DNA of 64,000 bases from Peptoclostridium acidaminophilum DSM 3953 (GTDB lineage Bacteria; Bacillota; Clostridia; Peptostreptococcales; Peptostreptococcaceae), in NCBI RefSeq assembly GCF_000597865.1, contig NZ_CP007452.1, positions 310,001 through 374,000 on the forward strand, written 5' to 3'. Below the pieces are notes generated by a model, which saw only the letters and a program-made list of their open reading frames with translations, was not told where the DNA came from and searched no databases. A program made the position numbers and the translations under genes. Positions 25,385-34,663 of this stretch are shown piece after piece; position 1 is the first letter of the stretch, and each line of letters begins with the position of its first letter.

Positions 25385-26683
25385 ATGAAGAAGAACCAGA
25401 CAAAAGACTTTTTTGTGCTAGGCCTTGCCCTGTTTGCAATGTTTTTCGGCGCGGGCAACCTAATATTCCCACCGGCTCTTGGTCTTGCATCGGGAGACAA
25501 GTGGCTGGCGTGTGCCATAGGATTTTTCCTTACTGGCATAGGAATGCCTATACTTGGAGTGCTTGCCGTTTCCAAGGCGGGTGGAACAATAGACGACCTT
25601 GCAAGCAAGGTTAATCCGACTTTCAGCAAGATTCTTGGAACAATAATAATACTTGCAATAGGTCCGCTGCTTGCGATACCAAGAACGGGCGCTACAGTTT
25701 ATGAAATGGGAATAAAGCCCCTTTTTCCGGGATTCAGCCCTATACTAGTATCAATAATCTACTTTTCGATAACGCTTTTCTTTGTAATAAAGCCATCTGG
25801 AATCATAGACAGCATAGGAAAAATACTTACGCCTGCACTTTTGGTTATAATACTTTCCATAATAGTGAAAGGCATAGCAGATCCAATGGGTGCCCCGGCG
25901 AATACGGGAGTAGCAAATTCGTTCTCGAAGGGCTTCACTGAAGGGTACCAGACGATGGACGCTCTTGCTTCAATTGTATTTGGCGGGATAATGATGCTGT
26001 CACTTGCGCAAAAGGGATATGAAGACAAGAAGGAGCAGGTGGCAGTTGCGATGAAGGCCGGCGTAGTTGCGGGCATAGGCCTTGCGGTTGTGTACGGCGG
26101 ACTTCTCTATCTTGGAGCCACTGCAAGCTCAAGCCTTCCTCAGGACATGGCGAGAACAGACCTTATAGTTGCAATAACGCAAAATGTGTTTGGCAGCATA
26201 GGCACAATTGGAATAGCTCTTGCAGTTTCACTTGCATGCCTTACAACTTCCATAGGTCTTACTGCTACAGTAGGAAACTATTTTGAGGAGCTGACAAGCG
26301 GCAAGTTTTCATATAAGATGATAGTAATAGCAACTGTAGTGTTCAGTGCCGTGTTTGCTAACGTGGGAGTCGAAAACATAGTCAAGTTCGCGGTTCCGCT
26401 GCTTGTTACTGTATATCCGGTTGCAATAGTGCTTATACTCATGAGCCTTTTCGACAACATGATAAAAAACAAAGCGGCATACACGGGAGCAGTATACGGA
26501 GCTCTTGTAGTAAGCCTTATAGACGGAGTGTCTGCAATGGGTGTCAACACTGAATTTATATCAAGCTTCATAAAGATGCTTCCTCTTTCAGGAGCGGGCT
26601 TTGCATGGGCGCTGCCTGCATTAATAGGAGCTGTAATAACATCAATGGTTATGAAAAGCAAGGAAGAGGGCAGCGCGCTTTAA
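25385..26683 (+). CDS. brnQ: Branched-chain amino acid:cation symporter BrnQ
   Basis: Imports leucine, isoleucine and valine, probably with sodium. 432 residues and about 12 membrane helices, full length for LIVCS transporters. The N-terminal signature is FFVLGLALFAMFFGAGNLIF followed by PPALGLASG; RTGATVYEMG and PSGIIDSIGKILTPALL are also typical. ATG follows AGGAGG. Single-gene unit with its own promoter and long leader. If the F-type ATPase is sodium-linked (see atpE), a sodium-coupled amino-acid importer fits a sodium-cycle organism. Confidence 0.95.
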   Translation: MKKNQTKDFFVLGLALFAMFFGAGNLIFPPALGLASGDKWLACAIGFFLTGIGMPILGVLAVSKAGGTIDDLASKVNPTFSKILGTIIILAIGPLLAIPRTGATVYEMGIKPLFPGFSPILVSIIYFSITLFFVIKPSGIIDSIGKILTPALLVIILSIIVKGIADPMGAPANTGVANSFSKGFTEGYQTMDALASIVFGGIMMLSLAQKGYEDKKEQVAVAMKAGVVAGIGLAVVYGGLLYLGATASSSLPQDMARTDLIVAITQNVFGSIGTIGIALAVSLACLTTSIGLTATVGNYFEELTSGKFSYKMIVIATVVFSAVFANVGVENIVKFAVPLLVTVYPVAIVLILMSLFDNMIKNKAAYTGAVYGALVVSLIDGVSAMGVNTEFISSFIKMLPLSGAGFAWALPALIGAVITSMVMKSKEEGSAL

Positions 26684-26748
26684 TTCCGCAAACATGACAC
26701 ATAATGAGTGCACATTGTCTTTCTTTATATGAAAGAAAGGATTAGCTT

Positions 26749-27018
26749 ATGAAATTCTACATGGATGAAGCTCTGGGTCCCAGATTTGTCGTATTCCACT
26801 ATATTATCAAATGGTATATAGATACTTTCGGGCTGCTTTCATACATGTGCGCAGTCGTAGGAAGCATCACCGCTCTTTTTGCATATGCGATATATGTAAA
26901 TATGCAAAAAGGGGAAAAGGACAGGGCTATGCTGATACTCATGCTGGCTGTCATAGTGTCCGGAGGGCTGGTAGGCTTGGGTATAGACATGTCAAATGGT
27001 TATATGCCCATCAAGTGA
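26749..27018 (+). CDS. Small membrane protein of unknown function
   Basis: 89 residues, not recognised. Two hydrophobic segments are visible (about 27-49, FGLLSYMCAVVGSITALFAY, and about 60-80, AMLILMLAVIVSGGLVGLGI), joined by a short charged loop MQKGEKDR. The N-terminal part (MKFYMDEALGPRF) is soluble. A modest AAAGGA binding site precedes the ATG, and a strong terminator follows, so it is likely a real gene, possibly cotranscribed with brnQ 65 bases upstream. Confidence 0.7.
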   Translation: MKFYMDEALGPRFVVFHYIIKWYIDTFGLLSYMCAVVGSITALFAYAIYVNMQKGEKDRAMLILMLAVIVSGGLVGLGIDMSNGYMPIK

Positions 27019-27047
27019 CGACAAAAATACAGCTGAAATAGAAATTC

Positions 27048-27089
27048 AAATCAAAAAACTCCCACATCGTGTGGAGTTTTTTGATTTTT
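27048..27089 (+). terminator. Terminator before yqhQ
   Basis: AAATCAAAAAACTCC(C)ACA pairs with TGTGGAGTTTTTTGATTT around a TCG loop, with one bulged C; T-rich on the 3' side and A-rich on the 5' side, so it may work in both directions. Confidence 0.85.
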
Positions 27090-27111
27090 GGCGCATTTTT
27101 CATATCCGATT

Positions 27112-27120
27112 TGATATAAT
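27112..27120 (+). promoter_or_regulatory. Extended -10 promoter candidate for yqhQ
   Basis: TGATATAAT, a TGn-extended -10 box about 80 bases before the yqhQ start. Confidence 0.45.
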
Positions 27121-27201
27121 ATATGTAGTGATTTGTAAGATATAAGACTTTTGAATAATGAGGAAAGTGCTAGTGAGTTGAAAATCATAGGAGCTGAGTT
27201 G

Positions 27202-28152
27202 ATGAAAAAATGTAATGTAGGCGGTCAGGCTGTTATAGAGGGCGTAATGATGAAGAATGAGGACAGGCTGGCTGTAGCAGTGAGAAAAGCCGACGGCGAT
27301 ATAGAGCTCCAGGAAAAGGTGCTTTCAAGCTGGATAAAGAGCAAGGGCATAGACAAACTGCCATTTGTGCGAGGAGCTTTTGTGCTCATTGAATCAATGG
27401 TGGAAGGTGTGAGGGCTCTTAATTTTTCAGCCGATTTTTTTGAAGACGGGGAAGAGGAAGAAAAGGGCGCTATAGACAGATTTTTTGACAAGGCGTTCGG
27501 GGATAAGGCTTCTGAAGTTGCCATATACATCTCGGTCGCCATATCCATACTGCTGACTGTACTATTGTTCATACTGCTTCCGACGTTCATAGGAGGCTTC
27601 ATAAAGGGACTTACAGACAACGTGGTTGTCCTCAACTTTGTAGAAGGTATTGCCAGGGTGGGTCTGTTTGTTGCATACGTATATCTCATATCTTTCAACT
27701 CGGACATCAAAAGGGTTTATCAGTACCATGGAGCTGAGCATAAGACGATACATTGCTATGAAAACGGGCTCGAGCTGACTCCTGAAAATGCTGCAGGCTT
27801 TACAAGGATACACACAAGATGCGGAACGAATTTCATGTTTGTAGTGCTAATAATATCAATGCTTATGTTTTCGCTTTTCGGATGGCCAAATCCATTCCTG
27901 AGGGTGCTCTACAGGCTGCTGCTTCTGCCGGTGGTTGCGGGCATATCGTACGAGATAATAAGGCTTGCGGCCAAGAGCAATACCCCTTTACTAAAGCCGC
28001 TAATGTGGCCGGGGCTTATGCTGCAAAAGATAACTACAAGTGAGCCGGATAATTCACAGCTTGAAGTGGCAATAGCAGCGCTCAAGGCTGTAGTTGAAGA
28101 AAAAAAGACACCGAGCAAAGATGCTGCAGAGGGTGAAGCCTGTGAAGGTTAA
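27202..28152 (+). CDS. yqhQ: DUF1385 (YqhQ-like) membrane protein
   Basis: 316 residues. Family hallmarks are GGQAVIEGVMMKNEDRLAVA at the N-terminus, VRGAFVLIESMVEGVRALNF, and YHGAEHKTIHCYENG followed by HTRCGTNFMF, a His/Cys/Glu-rich pair that could bind metal. About four membrane helices lie between and after these blocks. The biochemical role is unknown. Start: ATG at 27202, 8 bases after GGAG. It overlaps prmC by 11 bases. The yqhQ-prmC-prfA order is widespread in Clostridia, suggesting a link to translation or simply operon history. Confidence 0.9.
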   Translation: MKKCNVGGQAVIEGVMMKNEDRLAVAVRKADGDIELQEKVLSSWIKSKGIDKLPFVRGAFVLIESMVEGVRALNFSADFFEDGEEEEKGAIDRFFDKAFGDKASEVAIYISVAISILLTVLLFILLPTFIGGFIKGLTDNVVVLNFVEGIARVGLFVAYVYLISFNSDIKRVYQYHGAEHKTIHCYENGLELTPENAAGFTRIHTRCGTNFMFVVLIISMLMFSLFGWPNPFLRVLYRLLLLPVVAGISYEIIRLAAKSNTPLLKPLMWPGLMLQKITTSEPDNSQLEVAIAALKAVVEEKKTPSKDAAEGEACEG

Positions 28153-28993
28153 GCAGCTGCTTGAAAACGCAGTAGCCATTATAGGAGAAATGTCCGAGAC
28201 CGCGCTGCTTGATGCGCAGCTGATGCTCTCGAAGGCGCTTGGAAAGGACAGGCTTTACGTTATAACTCATATTGAAGCGGAGATCGCAGAGGCTGCCGAG
28301 TCGGAGTTTATGGAAATGGTCGGTGAGCGAAGCAAGGGAAGGCCGCTGCAGTATATAGTGGGAAGCCAGGAGTTCATGGGGCTTGATTTTTACGTTAGCG
28401 AAGGTGTCCTAATACCAAGGCCGGACACGGAAATACTAGTTGAAGAGGTTATAAGTGTATCGGGCGCTATTGAAAGGCCTGTGATAGCAGATATCGGCTG
28501 CGGCTCCGGGGCCATAAGCGTATCGCTGGCAAAGTATATAAAGGAAGTTTTTGTGTACAGTCTGGACATATCGCAAGCGGCCCTTGAGATATGTCGCATT
28601 AATGCTGAAAATAACGGAGTCGGTGAAAAAATCAGGTTCCTGGAGTCTGACATTTTTTCGGCGCTTGAAGGCTCGGCAATCAGGTTTGATATAATAGTCT
28701 CAAATCCTCCGTATATAAGGAAGCTAGATATCGATGGACTTCACGTTCAGGTAAAGGACTACGAACCGATGAAAGCGTTGGACGGCGGAACGGACGGGCT
28801 TGATTTTTACAGAAGGATTACGCTGCAGAGCGTTACATTTTTAAAGCCGGGAGGATATCTTGCATACGAGGTCGGGCACGACCAGGCGAGGGATGTCAAG
28901 GGCATAATGGAGGCATCGGGAGCTTTTGGCGAACTGCGTATAATAGGCGATCTTGCAGGCATAGAAAGAGTTGTAATAGGAAGAAAACTGTGA
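28142..28993 (+). CDS. prmC: Peptide chain release factor N5-glutamine methyltransferase
   Basis: Methylates the GGQ glutamine of release factors using S-adenosylmethionine. 283 residues, full length. The N-terminal helical domain is followed by the Rossmann core with ADIGCGSGAISVSLAKYIKE (SAM motif I) and the catalytic SNPPYIRK motif that holds the target glutamine; LIPRPDTEILVEEV is also typical. GTG at 28142 is preferred (AGAGGG 8 bases upstream); an ATG at 28121 is the alternative. Directly upstream of its substrate gene prfA. Confidence 0.94.
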   Translation: MKVKQLLENAVAIIGEMSETALLDAQLMLSKALGKDRLYVITHIEAEIAEAAESEFMEMVGERSKGRPLQYIVGSQEFMGLDFYVSEGVLIPRPDTEILVEEVISVSGAIERPVIADIGCGSGAISVSLAKYIKEVFVYSLDISQAALEICRINAENNGVGEKIRFLESDIFSALEGSAIRFDIIVSNPPYIRKLDIDGLHVQVKDYEPMKALDGGTDGLDFYRRITLQSVTFLKPGGYLAYEVGHDQARDVKGIMEASGAFGELRIIGDLAGIERVVIGRKL

Positions 28994-28999
28994 TATAAT
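28991..28999 (+). promoter_or_regulatory. Extended -10 promoter candidate for prfA overlapping the prmC stop
   Basis: TGATATAAT; the prmC stop codon TGA supplies the TGn extension. It lies 79 bases before prfA. Confidence 0.45.
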
Positions 29000-29077
29000 A
29001 CTTTTGCTGGAAAATGGTAAAAAATAGCATGAAGAATTATCCATATCGATCATAGAGCATTAGGAAGGTGGAAATAG

Positions 29078-30145
29078 ATGTTTGACAAGTTGGAGTTTCT
29101 AGAAGATAAATATGAAGATATTACAAATAAAATATCGGACCCTGAGGTGATAAATGACCAGGCCCTATGGCAAAAGCTTATGAAGGAGCATGCCGAGGTG
29201 GAGCCGATAGTCATGAAATACAGGGATTATAAGGCTACTACTGCAGGGATAAAGGATTCAAAGGAGATAATACAGGAGTCCTCCGACGAGGAGCTAAGGG
29301 ACCTTGCCAAGATGGAGCTTGACGAGCTTGAGGAAAAGATCGAGGAGATAAAGGCCGAGCTTAAGATACTGCTCTTGCCGAAAGACCCTAACGACGACAA
29401 GAACGTAATAGTCGAGGTAAGGGCCGGCGCAGGCGGCGACGAGGCTGCTCTTTTTGCAGGCAACCTCTTTAGGATGTACTCGATGTATGCTGAGAAGAGA
29501 AACTGGAAGTCTGAGATAATGTCGACAAACTCAACCGGTGTCGGCGGCTTCAAGGAAGTAATATTCATGATAAAGGGAAAAGGCGCGTATTCAAGGCTCA
29601 AGTATGAGTCGGGAGTTCATAGGGTTCAAAGGATACCGGACACTGAGTCCAACGGAAGGATACACACATCCACTGCAACAGTGGCTGTGCTGCCAGAGGT
29701 TGACGATGTGGAGGTTGAAGTAAATCAAAACGACCTGAAGATTGACGTATTCAGGTCGTCGGGTAACGGCGGACAGTCTGTAAACACTACGGACTCTGCG
29801 GTAAGGATGACCCACCTGCCTACAGGCATAGTAGTGTCCATGCAGGATGAAAAGTCACAGCTCAAGAATAAGGAAAAGGCCCTCAAGATACTTAAGGCCA
29901 AGCTTTATGAAATGGAGCTTGAAAAGCAAAACAAGGAAATAGCCCAGTCCAGAAAGAGCCAGGTAGGCACGGGAGACAGATCTGAGAGGATAAGGACTTA
30001 CAACTACCCTCAGGGAAGGATAAGCGACCACAGGATAAACCTTACAATATACAGGCTCGACTCGTTCCTTGACGGAGACATAGACGAGATACTGGATGCA
30101 CTTATAACAACAGACCAGGCTGAAAAGATGCAGATGGTGGAATAA
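29078..30145 (+). CDS. prfA: Peptide chain release factor 1
   Basis: Recognises UAA and UAG and releases the finished protein. 355 residues. The GGQ catalytic motif is at residues 231-233 in [19 protein letters not shown]. The stop-codon-reading PxT tripeptide appears as PDT in [15 protein letters not shown]. The N-terminal coiled coil and the C-terminal [18 protein letters not shown] block are as expected. ATG after GGAAGGTGG. It is placed right after its modifying enzyme prmC. Confidence 0.96.
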   Translation: MFDKLEFLEDKYEDITNKISDPEVINDQALWQKLMKEHAEVEPIVMKYRDYKATTAGIKDSKEIIQESSDEELRDLAKMELDELEEKIEEIKAELKILLLPKDPNDDKNVIVEVRAGAGGDEAALFAGNLFRMYSMYAEKRNWKSEIMSTNSTGVGGFKEVIFMIKGKGAYSRLKYESGVHRVQRIPDTESNGRIHTSTATVAVLPEVDDVEVEVNQNDLKIDVFRSSGNGGQSVNTTDSAVRMTHLPTGIVVSMQDEKSQLKNKEKALKILKAKLYEMELEKQNKEIAQSRKSQVGTGDRSERIRTYNYPQGRISDHRINLTIYRLDSFLDGDIDEILDALITTDQAEKMQMVE

Positions 30146-30154
30146 TAAGTACTC

Positions 30155-30187
30155 GGAGAGCTCGAAAGGGCTCTCTTTAGTTTTTAG
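30155..30187 (+). terminator. Terminator after prfA
   Basis: GGAGAGC / GCTCTCT, seven pairs including one G-U, eight-base loop, then a T-rich but interrupted tail. Confidence 0.6.
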
Positions 30188-30209
30188 TCATTTAAATATT
30201 CGAGGTGAA

Positions 30210-31274
30210 ATGATGAAAAAAACGCTTATAAGCAAAATGGATCCGGACAACATAGACTGTAAGCTTTTGGAAAAATATGCCCGCATTATACGCGAGGGAG
30301 GCACTGTCATATTTCCAACCGAGACCGTGTACGGGCTTGGTGCCAACGCCCTCGATGAGCAGGCGGCCGAGAAGATATACAAGGCCAAGGGAAGGCCTTC
30401 GGACAATCCCCTCATAGTACACATATGCGAAACAGGCCAGCTTGGCATGCTTACAGACAGCGTAGGCGAGAAGGCAAGGCTTGTCATGGAAAGGTTCTGG
30501 CCAGGACCTGTGACTCTTATATTTTCAAAGAAGAAAACCGTGCCGTATGCAACTACGGGCGGACTAGATACTGTGGCTGTAAGGATGCCTGCGAATAACA
30601 TAGCCCTGGAACTTATAAGAGAATCCGGCGTGCCTATAGCCGCGCCATCTGCCAACATATCAGGAAGGCCTTCGCCCACAAAGGGTGAACATGTGGCGGA
30701 GCAGATGGACGGCAGGGTTGACGGGATAATACTCGGAGGGGACTGCGCTGTCGGGGTGGAATCGACGGTGATTGATCTTAGAGGAGATGTTCCTGTGATT
30801 TTAAGACCCGGCGGCTTGTCGGCAGAAGAAATTGAGGCGGTTGTTGGCCGAGTGGATATGGACCCGGCCTTAAAGAGCGGCACAGGCGATGCCGCGCCGC
30901 TTGCTCCAGGCATGAAGTATACTCACTACTCGCCGGATGCCCAGGTATACGTTGTAAAAGGCAGCGGAGCCAGCGCGGCAAGGATTATAAACAAGCTTGT
31001 GAAGGAAAACGCAAAAAAAGGCACTATCTGCGGAGTGATATGCATGAGTCAGAACGCCGGGTATTATGACGCCCCGGTCAAGCTGGAGCTTGGCTACGAC
31101 AGCGCCGATGCGGCCAGGAACATATTCAGCATTCTTATAGAAATGGACAAGCGCGGCGTTCAAGTTGTGTACTCCGAGAGCCTTGAGGAGAAAGGGCTTG
31201 GAGCCGCCGTTATGAACAGACTTGTCAAGTCGGCCGGCTACAGGTTCATAGAAATACAGGGGGAGCAGGCATGA
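30210..31274 (+). CDS. sua5: Threonylcarbamoyl-AMP synthase (Sua5/YwlC type)
   Basis: First step of the tRNA t6A37 modification: makes threonylcarbamoyl-AMP from threonine, bicarbonate and ATP. 354 residues, so the long Sua5 form with a C-terminal extra domain (about 215-350) rather than the short TsaC. Core motifs: GGTVIFPTETVYGLGANALD, KGRPSDNPLIVH, FWPGPVTLIF, and APSANISGRPSPT. HYSPDAQVYVVKG marks the linker and C-terminal domain. ATG after GAGGTGA. Its last codon overlaps ywlE by four bases. Confidence 0.95.
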   Translation: MMKKTLISKMDPDNIDCKLLEKYARIIREGGTVIFPTETVYGLGANALDEQAAEKIYKAKGRPSDNPLIVHICETGQLGMLTDSVGEKARLVMERFWPGPVTLIFSKKKTVPYATTGGLDTVAVRMPANNIALELIRESGVPIAAPSANISGRPSPTKGEHVAEQMDGRVDGIILGGDCAVGVESTVIDLRGDVPVILRPGGLSAEEIEAVVGRVDMDPALKSGTGDAAPLAPGMKYTHYSPDAQVYVVKGSGASAARIINKLVKENAKKGTICGVICMSQNAGYYDAPVKLELGYDSADAARNIFSILIEMDKRGVQVVYSESLEEKGLGAAVMNRLVKSAGYRFIEIQGEQA

Positions 31275-31750
31275 AGATACTTTTTGTATGCACTGGAAAC
31301 ACATGCAGAAGCCCGATGGCTGAAGGCTTTCTCAATGCTATAGCGCAAAAGGGCGATCTTGACATCTGCGCAGCCTCGGCAGGTGTACTGACTCATGACG
31401 GGCTTTTTGCATCGGAAAATGCGGTGATTGCAATGAGGGAGTACGGAATAGACATATCCCCTCACAGGAGCGCTCTGATAAGAAAAGAAGCAGTGCTGGA
31501 CGCGGATATAGTGCTGACAATGAGCAGCTCGCACAGGGACATGCTGCTTTTTAGTTTTGGAAGTGAGGGCAAGAGCATATTTACGCTTAAAGAATTCTTG
31601 GGAATTGGCGATGCTGACGTTATTGATCCCTATGGAGGGGATATAAATATATACAGGGCTACGGCTGCTGAAATAAAAAATCTCGTTGAGAGACTGCTTG
31701 ATTTGCTCGCTCGGAGCGGGAAGTATGGCGATGAATTCAAAAAAATTTAG
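31271..31750 (+). CDS. ywlE: Low molecular weight phosphatase, probable protein-arginine phosphatase (YwlE-like)
   Basis: 159 residues of the LMW phosphatase fold. The P-loop CTGNTCRS has catalytic Cys7 and Arg13, and the general acid is in DPYGGD near residue 119. Thr11 is the residue that in Bacillus YwlE makes the pocket prefer phospho-arginine; tyrosine phosphatases usually have Ile there. It would reverse McsB-type arginine phosphorylation; no mcsB is in the window. ATG overlaps the sua5 stop (ATGA). The sua5-ywlE-rpiB order is the same as in Bacillus. Confidence 0.9.
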   Translation: MKILFVCTGNTCRSPMAEGFLNAIAQKGDLDICAASAGVLTHDGLFASENAVIAMREYGIDISPHRSALIRKEAVLDADIVLTMSSSHRDMLLFSFGSEGKSIFTLKEFLGIGDADVIDPYGGDINIYRATAAEIKNLVERLLDLLARSGKYGDEFKKI

Positions 31751-31768
31751 TTGGATGCAAAAAAAATA

Positions 31769-31796
31769 TTAAACTGTCACCATAATGTAGTATAAT
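31769..31796 (+). promoter_or_regulatory. Weak promoter candidate for rpiB
   Basis: TTAAAC (31769-31774), 16 bases, TATAAT (31791-31796), 31 bases before the start. The -10 is perfect but the -35 is poor. Confidence 0.4.
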
Positions 31797-31826
31797 ATAC
31801 AAGGTTTAATCTTGGAGGTGAATTTG

Positions 31827-32917
<1,091 letters not shown>

Positions 32918-32923
32918 CATGCG

Positions 32924-32951
32924 AAAACGGCAGTTTTACTGCCGTTTTTTT
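32924..32951 (+). terminator. Terminator after upp
   Basis: AAAACGGCAG / CTGCCGTTTT, 10-bp stem, TTTTA loop, seven Ts. Confidence 0.92.
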
Positions 32952-32996
32952 ATTGCAGTGAAATATTACAGCAACGCTACAAGTTCACATATTGAC

Positions 32997-33025
32997 TTGA
33001 AAATTTTGAGAAAAGGGTATAAAAT
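32997..33025 (+). promoter_or_regulatory. Promoter candidate for comEB
   Basis: TTGAAA (32997-33002) and TATAAAAT (33018-33025): spacing 15 to TATAAA or 17 to TAAAAT. A TTGACT at 32992 is also present, 20 bases from TATAAA. Confidence 0.45.
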
Positions 33026-33143
33026 TAAAAACAAGATGCTTTTTTAACAAAAGTTTTAACGGTATTTTACGATTAGACACATATATCATCGACAGGGAAC
33101 TTTTCAGCTTGGACGGAGTCCAACTAATGCGGGAGGAATATAT

Positions 33144-33587
33144 TTGAGCAGACCTTCTTGGGATGAGTACTTCATGGAAATTGCGCATGTAGTCAAGAAG
33201 CGCTCCACATGTCTTAGGCGGCAGGTGGGCGCTGTTATAGTCAAGGAAAGACAAATACTTTCAACAGGATACAACGGGGCTCCCAGGGGCCTTTTGCATT
33301 GCATAGACATAGGCTGTCAAAGAGAAAAGCTCGGGATTCCTTCGGGAGAAAGGCACGAGCTGTGCAGAGCCACACATGCAGAGCAAAACGCCATTGTACA
33401 GGCCGCATACAGCGGAATAAGCATAAAGGATGCCACGATATACTGTACTACTATGCCCTGCATACTGTGTTCGAAGATGATAATAAACGCAGGCATAAAG
33501 CGGGTGGTGTTCGAAGGCAGCTATCCGGACGGCATGTCGCTTGACATATTAAGGGAAGCCGGAGTGGAAATCAATAAGGTTGATTAA
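33144..33587 (+). CDS. comEB: Deoxycytidylate deaminase (ComEB-like)
   Basis: Converts dCMP to dUMP, feeding dTMP synthesis. 147 residues of the zinc cytidine deaminase fold. The zinc site is HAEQNAI with [25 protein letters not shown] and GAPRG match dCMP deaminases. TTG start at 33144, 8 bases after GGGAGGA. It is followed by tagO, whose binding site overlaps the comEB end region; this neighbourhood is conserved in Clostridia. Confidence 0.93.
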   Translation: MSRPSWDEYFMEIAHVVKKRSTCLRRQVGAVIVKERQILSTGYNGAPRGLLHCIDIGCQREKLGIPSGERHELCRATHAEQNAIVQAAYSGISIKDATIYCTTMPCILCSKMIINAGIKRVVFEGSYPDGMSLDILREAGVEINKVD

Positions 33588-33600
33588 TGGAGGGGTTGGT

Positions 33601-34650
33601 ATGGATTTGAAGAGCATTATGAATGTGTTCCTCGCGTTTGGAGTGGCATTTGCAGTGTCGTATCTTTTGACTCCGTATGTGATACGGCTGGCTCATAATG
33701 TCGGAGCCATAGACGTGCCAAAGGACGACAGGCGAGTACATAAGAAACCCGTGCCAAGGCTTGGCGGCATTGGAATATTCCTTGGATTTATAGTGGCCTC
33801 ATTCTTGTTTGTAGATATGAGCCCGATGTATATGTCTATAATAGCAGGTTCTTTCATAATAGTTGGAATAGGAATAATAGATGATATAAAGCCTGTGAGC
33901 CCCAAGGTGAAGTTCTCGGCGCAAATACTTGCGGCCGCCGTTGTAATGTATTTTGGAGTAAGGATAGAGTGGATAACAAACCCATTAGACAAAGTGGACG
34001 GCATGATGTACCTTGGAATGTTCGGAATACCGCTGACGCTCCTTTGGATAGTTGGCGCAACGAACACAATAAACCTTATAGACGGCCTGGACGGCCTGGC
34101 TGCAGGAGTATCTGCAATAGCGGCGCTTACACTTACGCTTGTTGCTGTAATAAACAACCAGACAACTGAGGTGGTGCTCCTTGTTGCGCTTGCAGGTGGA
34201 GCGCTTGGATTCTTGCCATACAACTTCAATCCGGCAAAGGTCTTCATGGGGGATACGGGCTCGCTGTTCCTTGGCTTCATACTTGCTGTCATATCAATCG
34301 AAGGTGCTATGAAATCGGCCACAGCGCTTGCGGTGGCAATACCTATACTTGCGATGGGCTTCCCTATATTCGATACTACATTTGCCATAATAAGGCGTGC
34401 GGCCAATGGCAGATCGATTGTAGAGGCAGACAAGGGCCATTTGCATCACAGGCTCCTTAGCAAAGGCCTTTCACAAAAGCAGACTGTGCTAGCGCTTTAC
34501 GGCATAAGCATAATGCTTGGCGTAAGCGCAGTTACTATATGCGAGGTAAGCACTATGGAAGCCGTAGGGGTGCTTTCCGTTGTTATGATGGCAATATATT
34601 ACGGAATGATAAAGCTCAGGCTTTTGTCACTTGATGATGAAATAGAATAG
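33601..34650 (+). CDS. tagO: Undecaprenyl-phosphate N-acetylglucosamine-1-phosphate transferase (TagO/WecA family)
   Basis: Starts wall teichoic acid or secondary wall polymer synthesis by moving GlcNAc-1-P onto undecaprenyl phosphate. 349 residues, about 10-11 membrane helices. Catalytic motifs: DDRRVHKKPVPRLGGIG, IIDDIKPVSPKVKF (Asp pair), TINLIDGLDGLAAG, NFNPAKVFMGDTGSLFLGF and the HLHHRL loop. ATG at 33601 follows GGAGGGG. Next gene mnaA makes UDP-ManNAc, and tagA and csaB lie at 52-54 kb, so these genes probably share one polymer pathway. Confidence 0.94.
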   Translation: MDLKSIMNVFLAFGVAFAVSYLLTPYVIRLAHNVGAIDVPKDDRRVHKKPVPRLGGIGIFLGFIVASFLFVDMSPMYMSIIAGSFIIVGIGIIDDIKPVSPKVKFSAQILAAAVVMYFGVRIEWITNPLDKVDGMMYLGMFGIPLTLLWIVGATNTINLIDGLDGLAAGVSAIAALTLTLVAVINNQTTEVVLLVALAGGALGFLPYNFNPAKVFMGDTGSLFLGFILAVISIEGAMKSATALAVAIPILAMGFPIFDTTFAIIRRAANGRSIVEADKGHLHHRLLSKGLSQKQTVLALYGISIMLGVSAVTICEVSTMEAVGVLSVVMMAIYYGMIKLRLLSLDDEIE

Positions 34651-34663
34651 GTGGTAGCTTAAT

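Noticed and set aside
25240-25614. ORF across the brnQ leader and start
   Set aside because: It overlaps brnQ out of frame, and its sequence is not protein-like.
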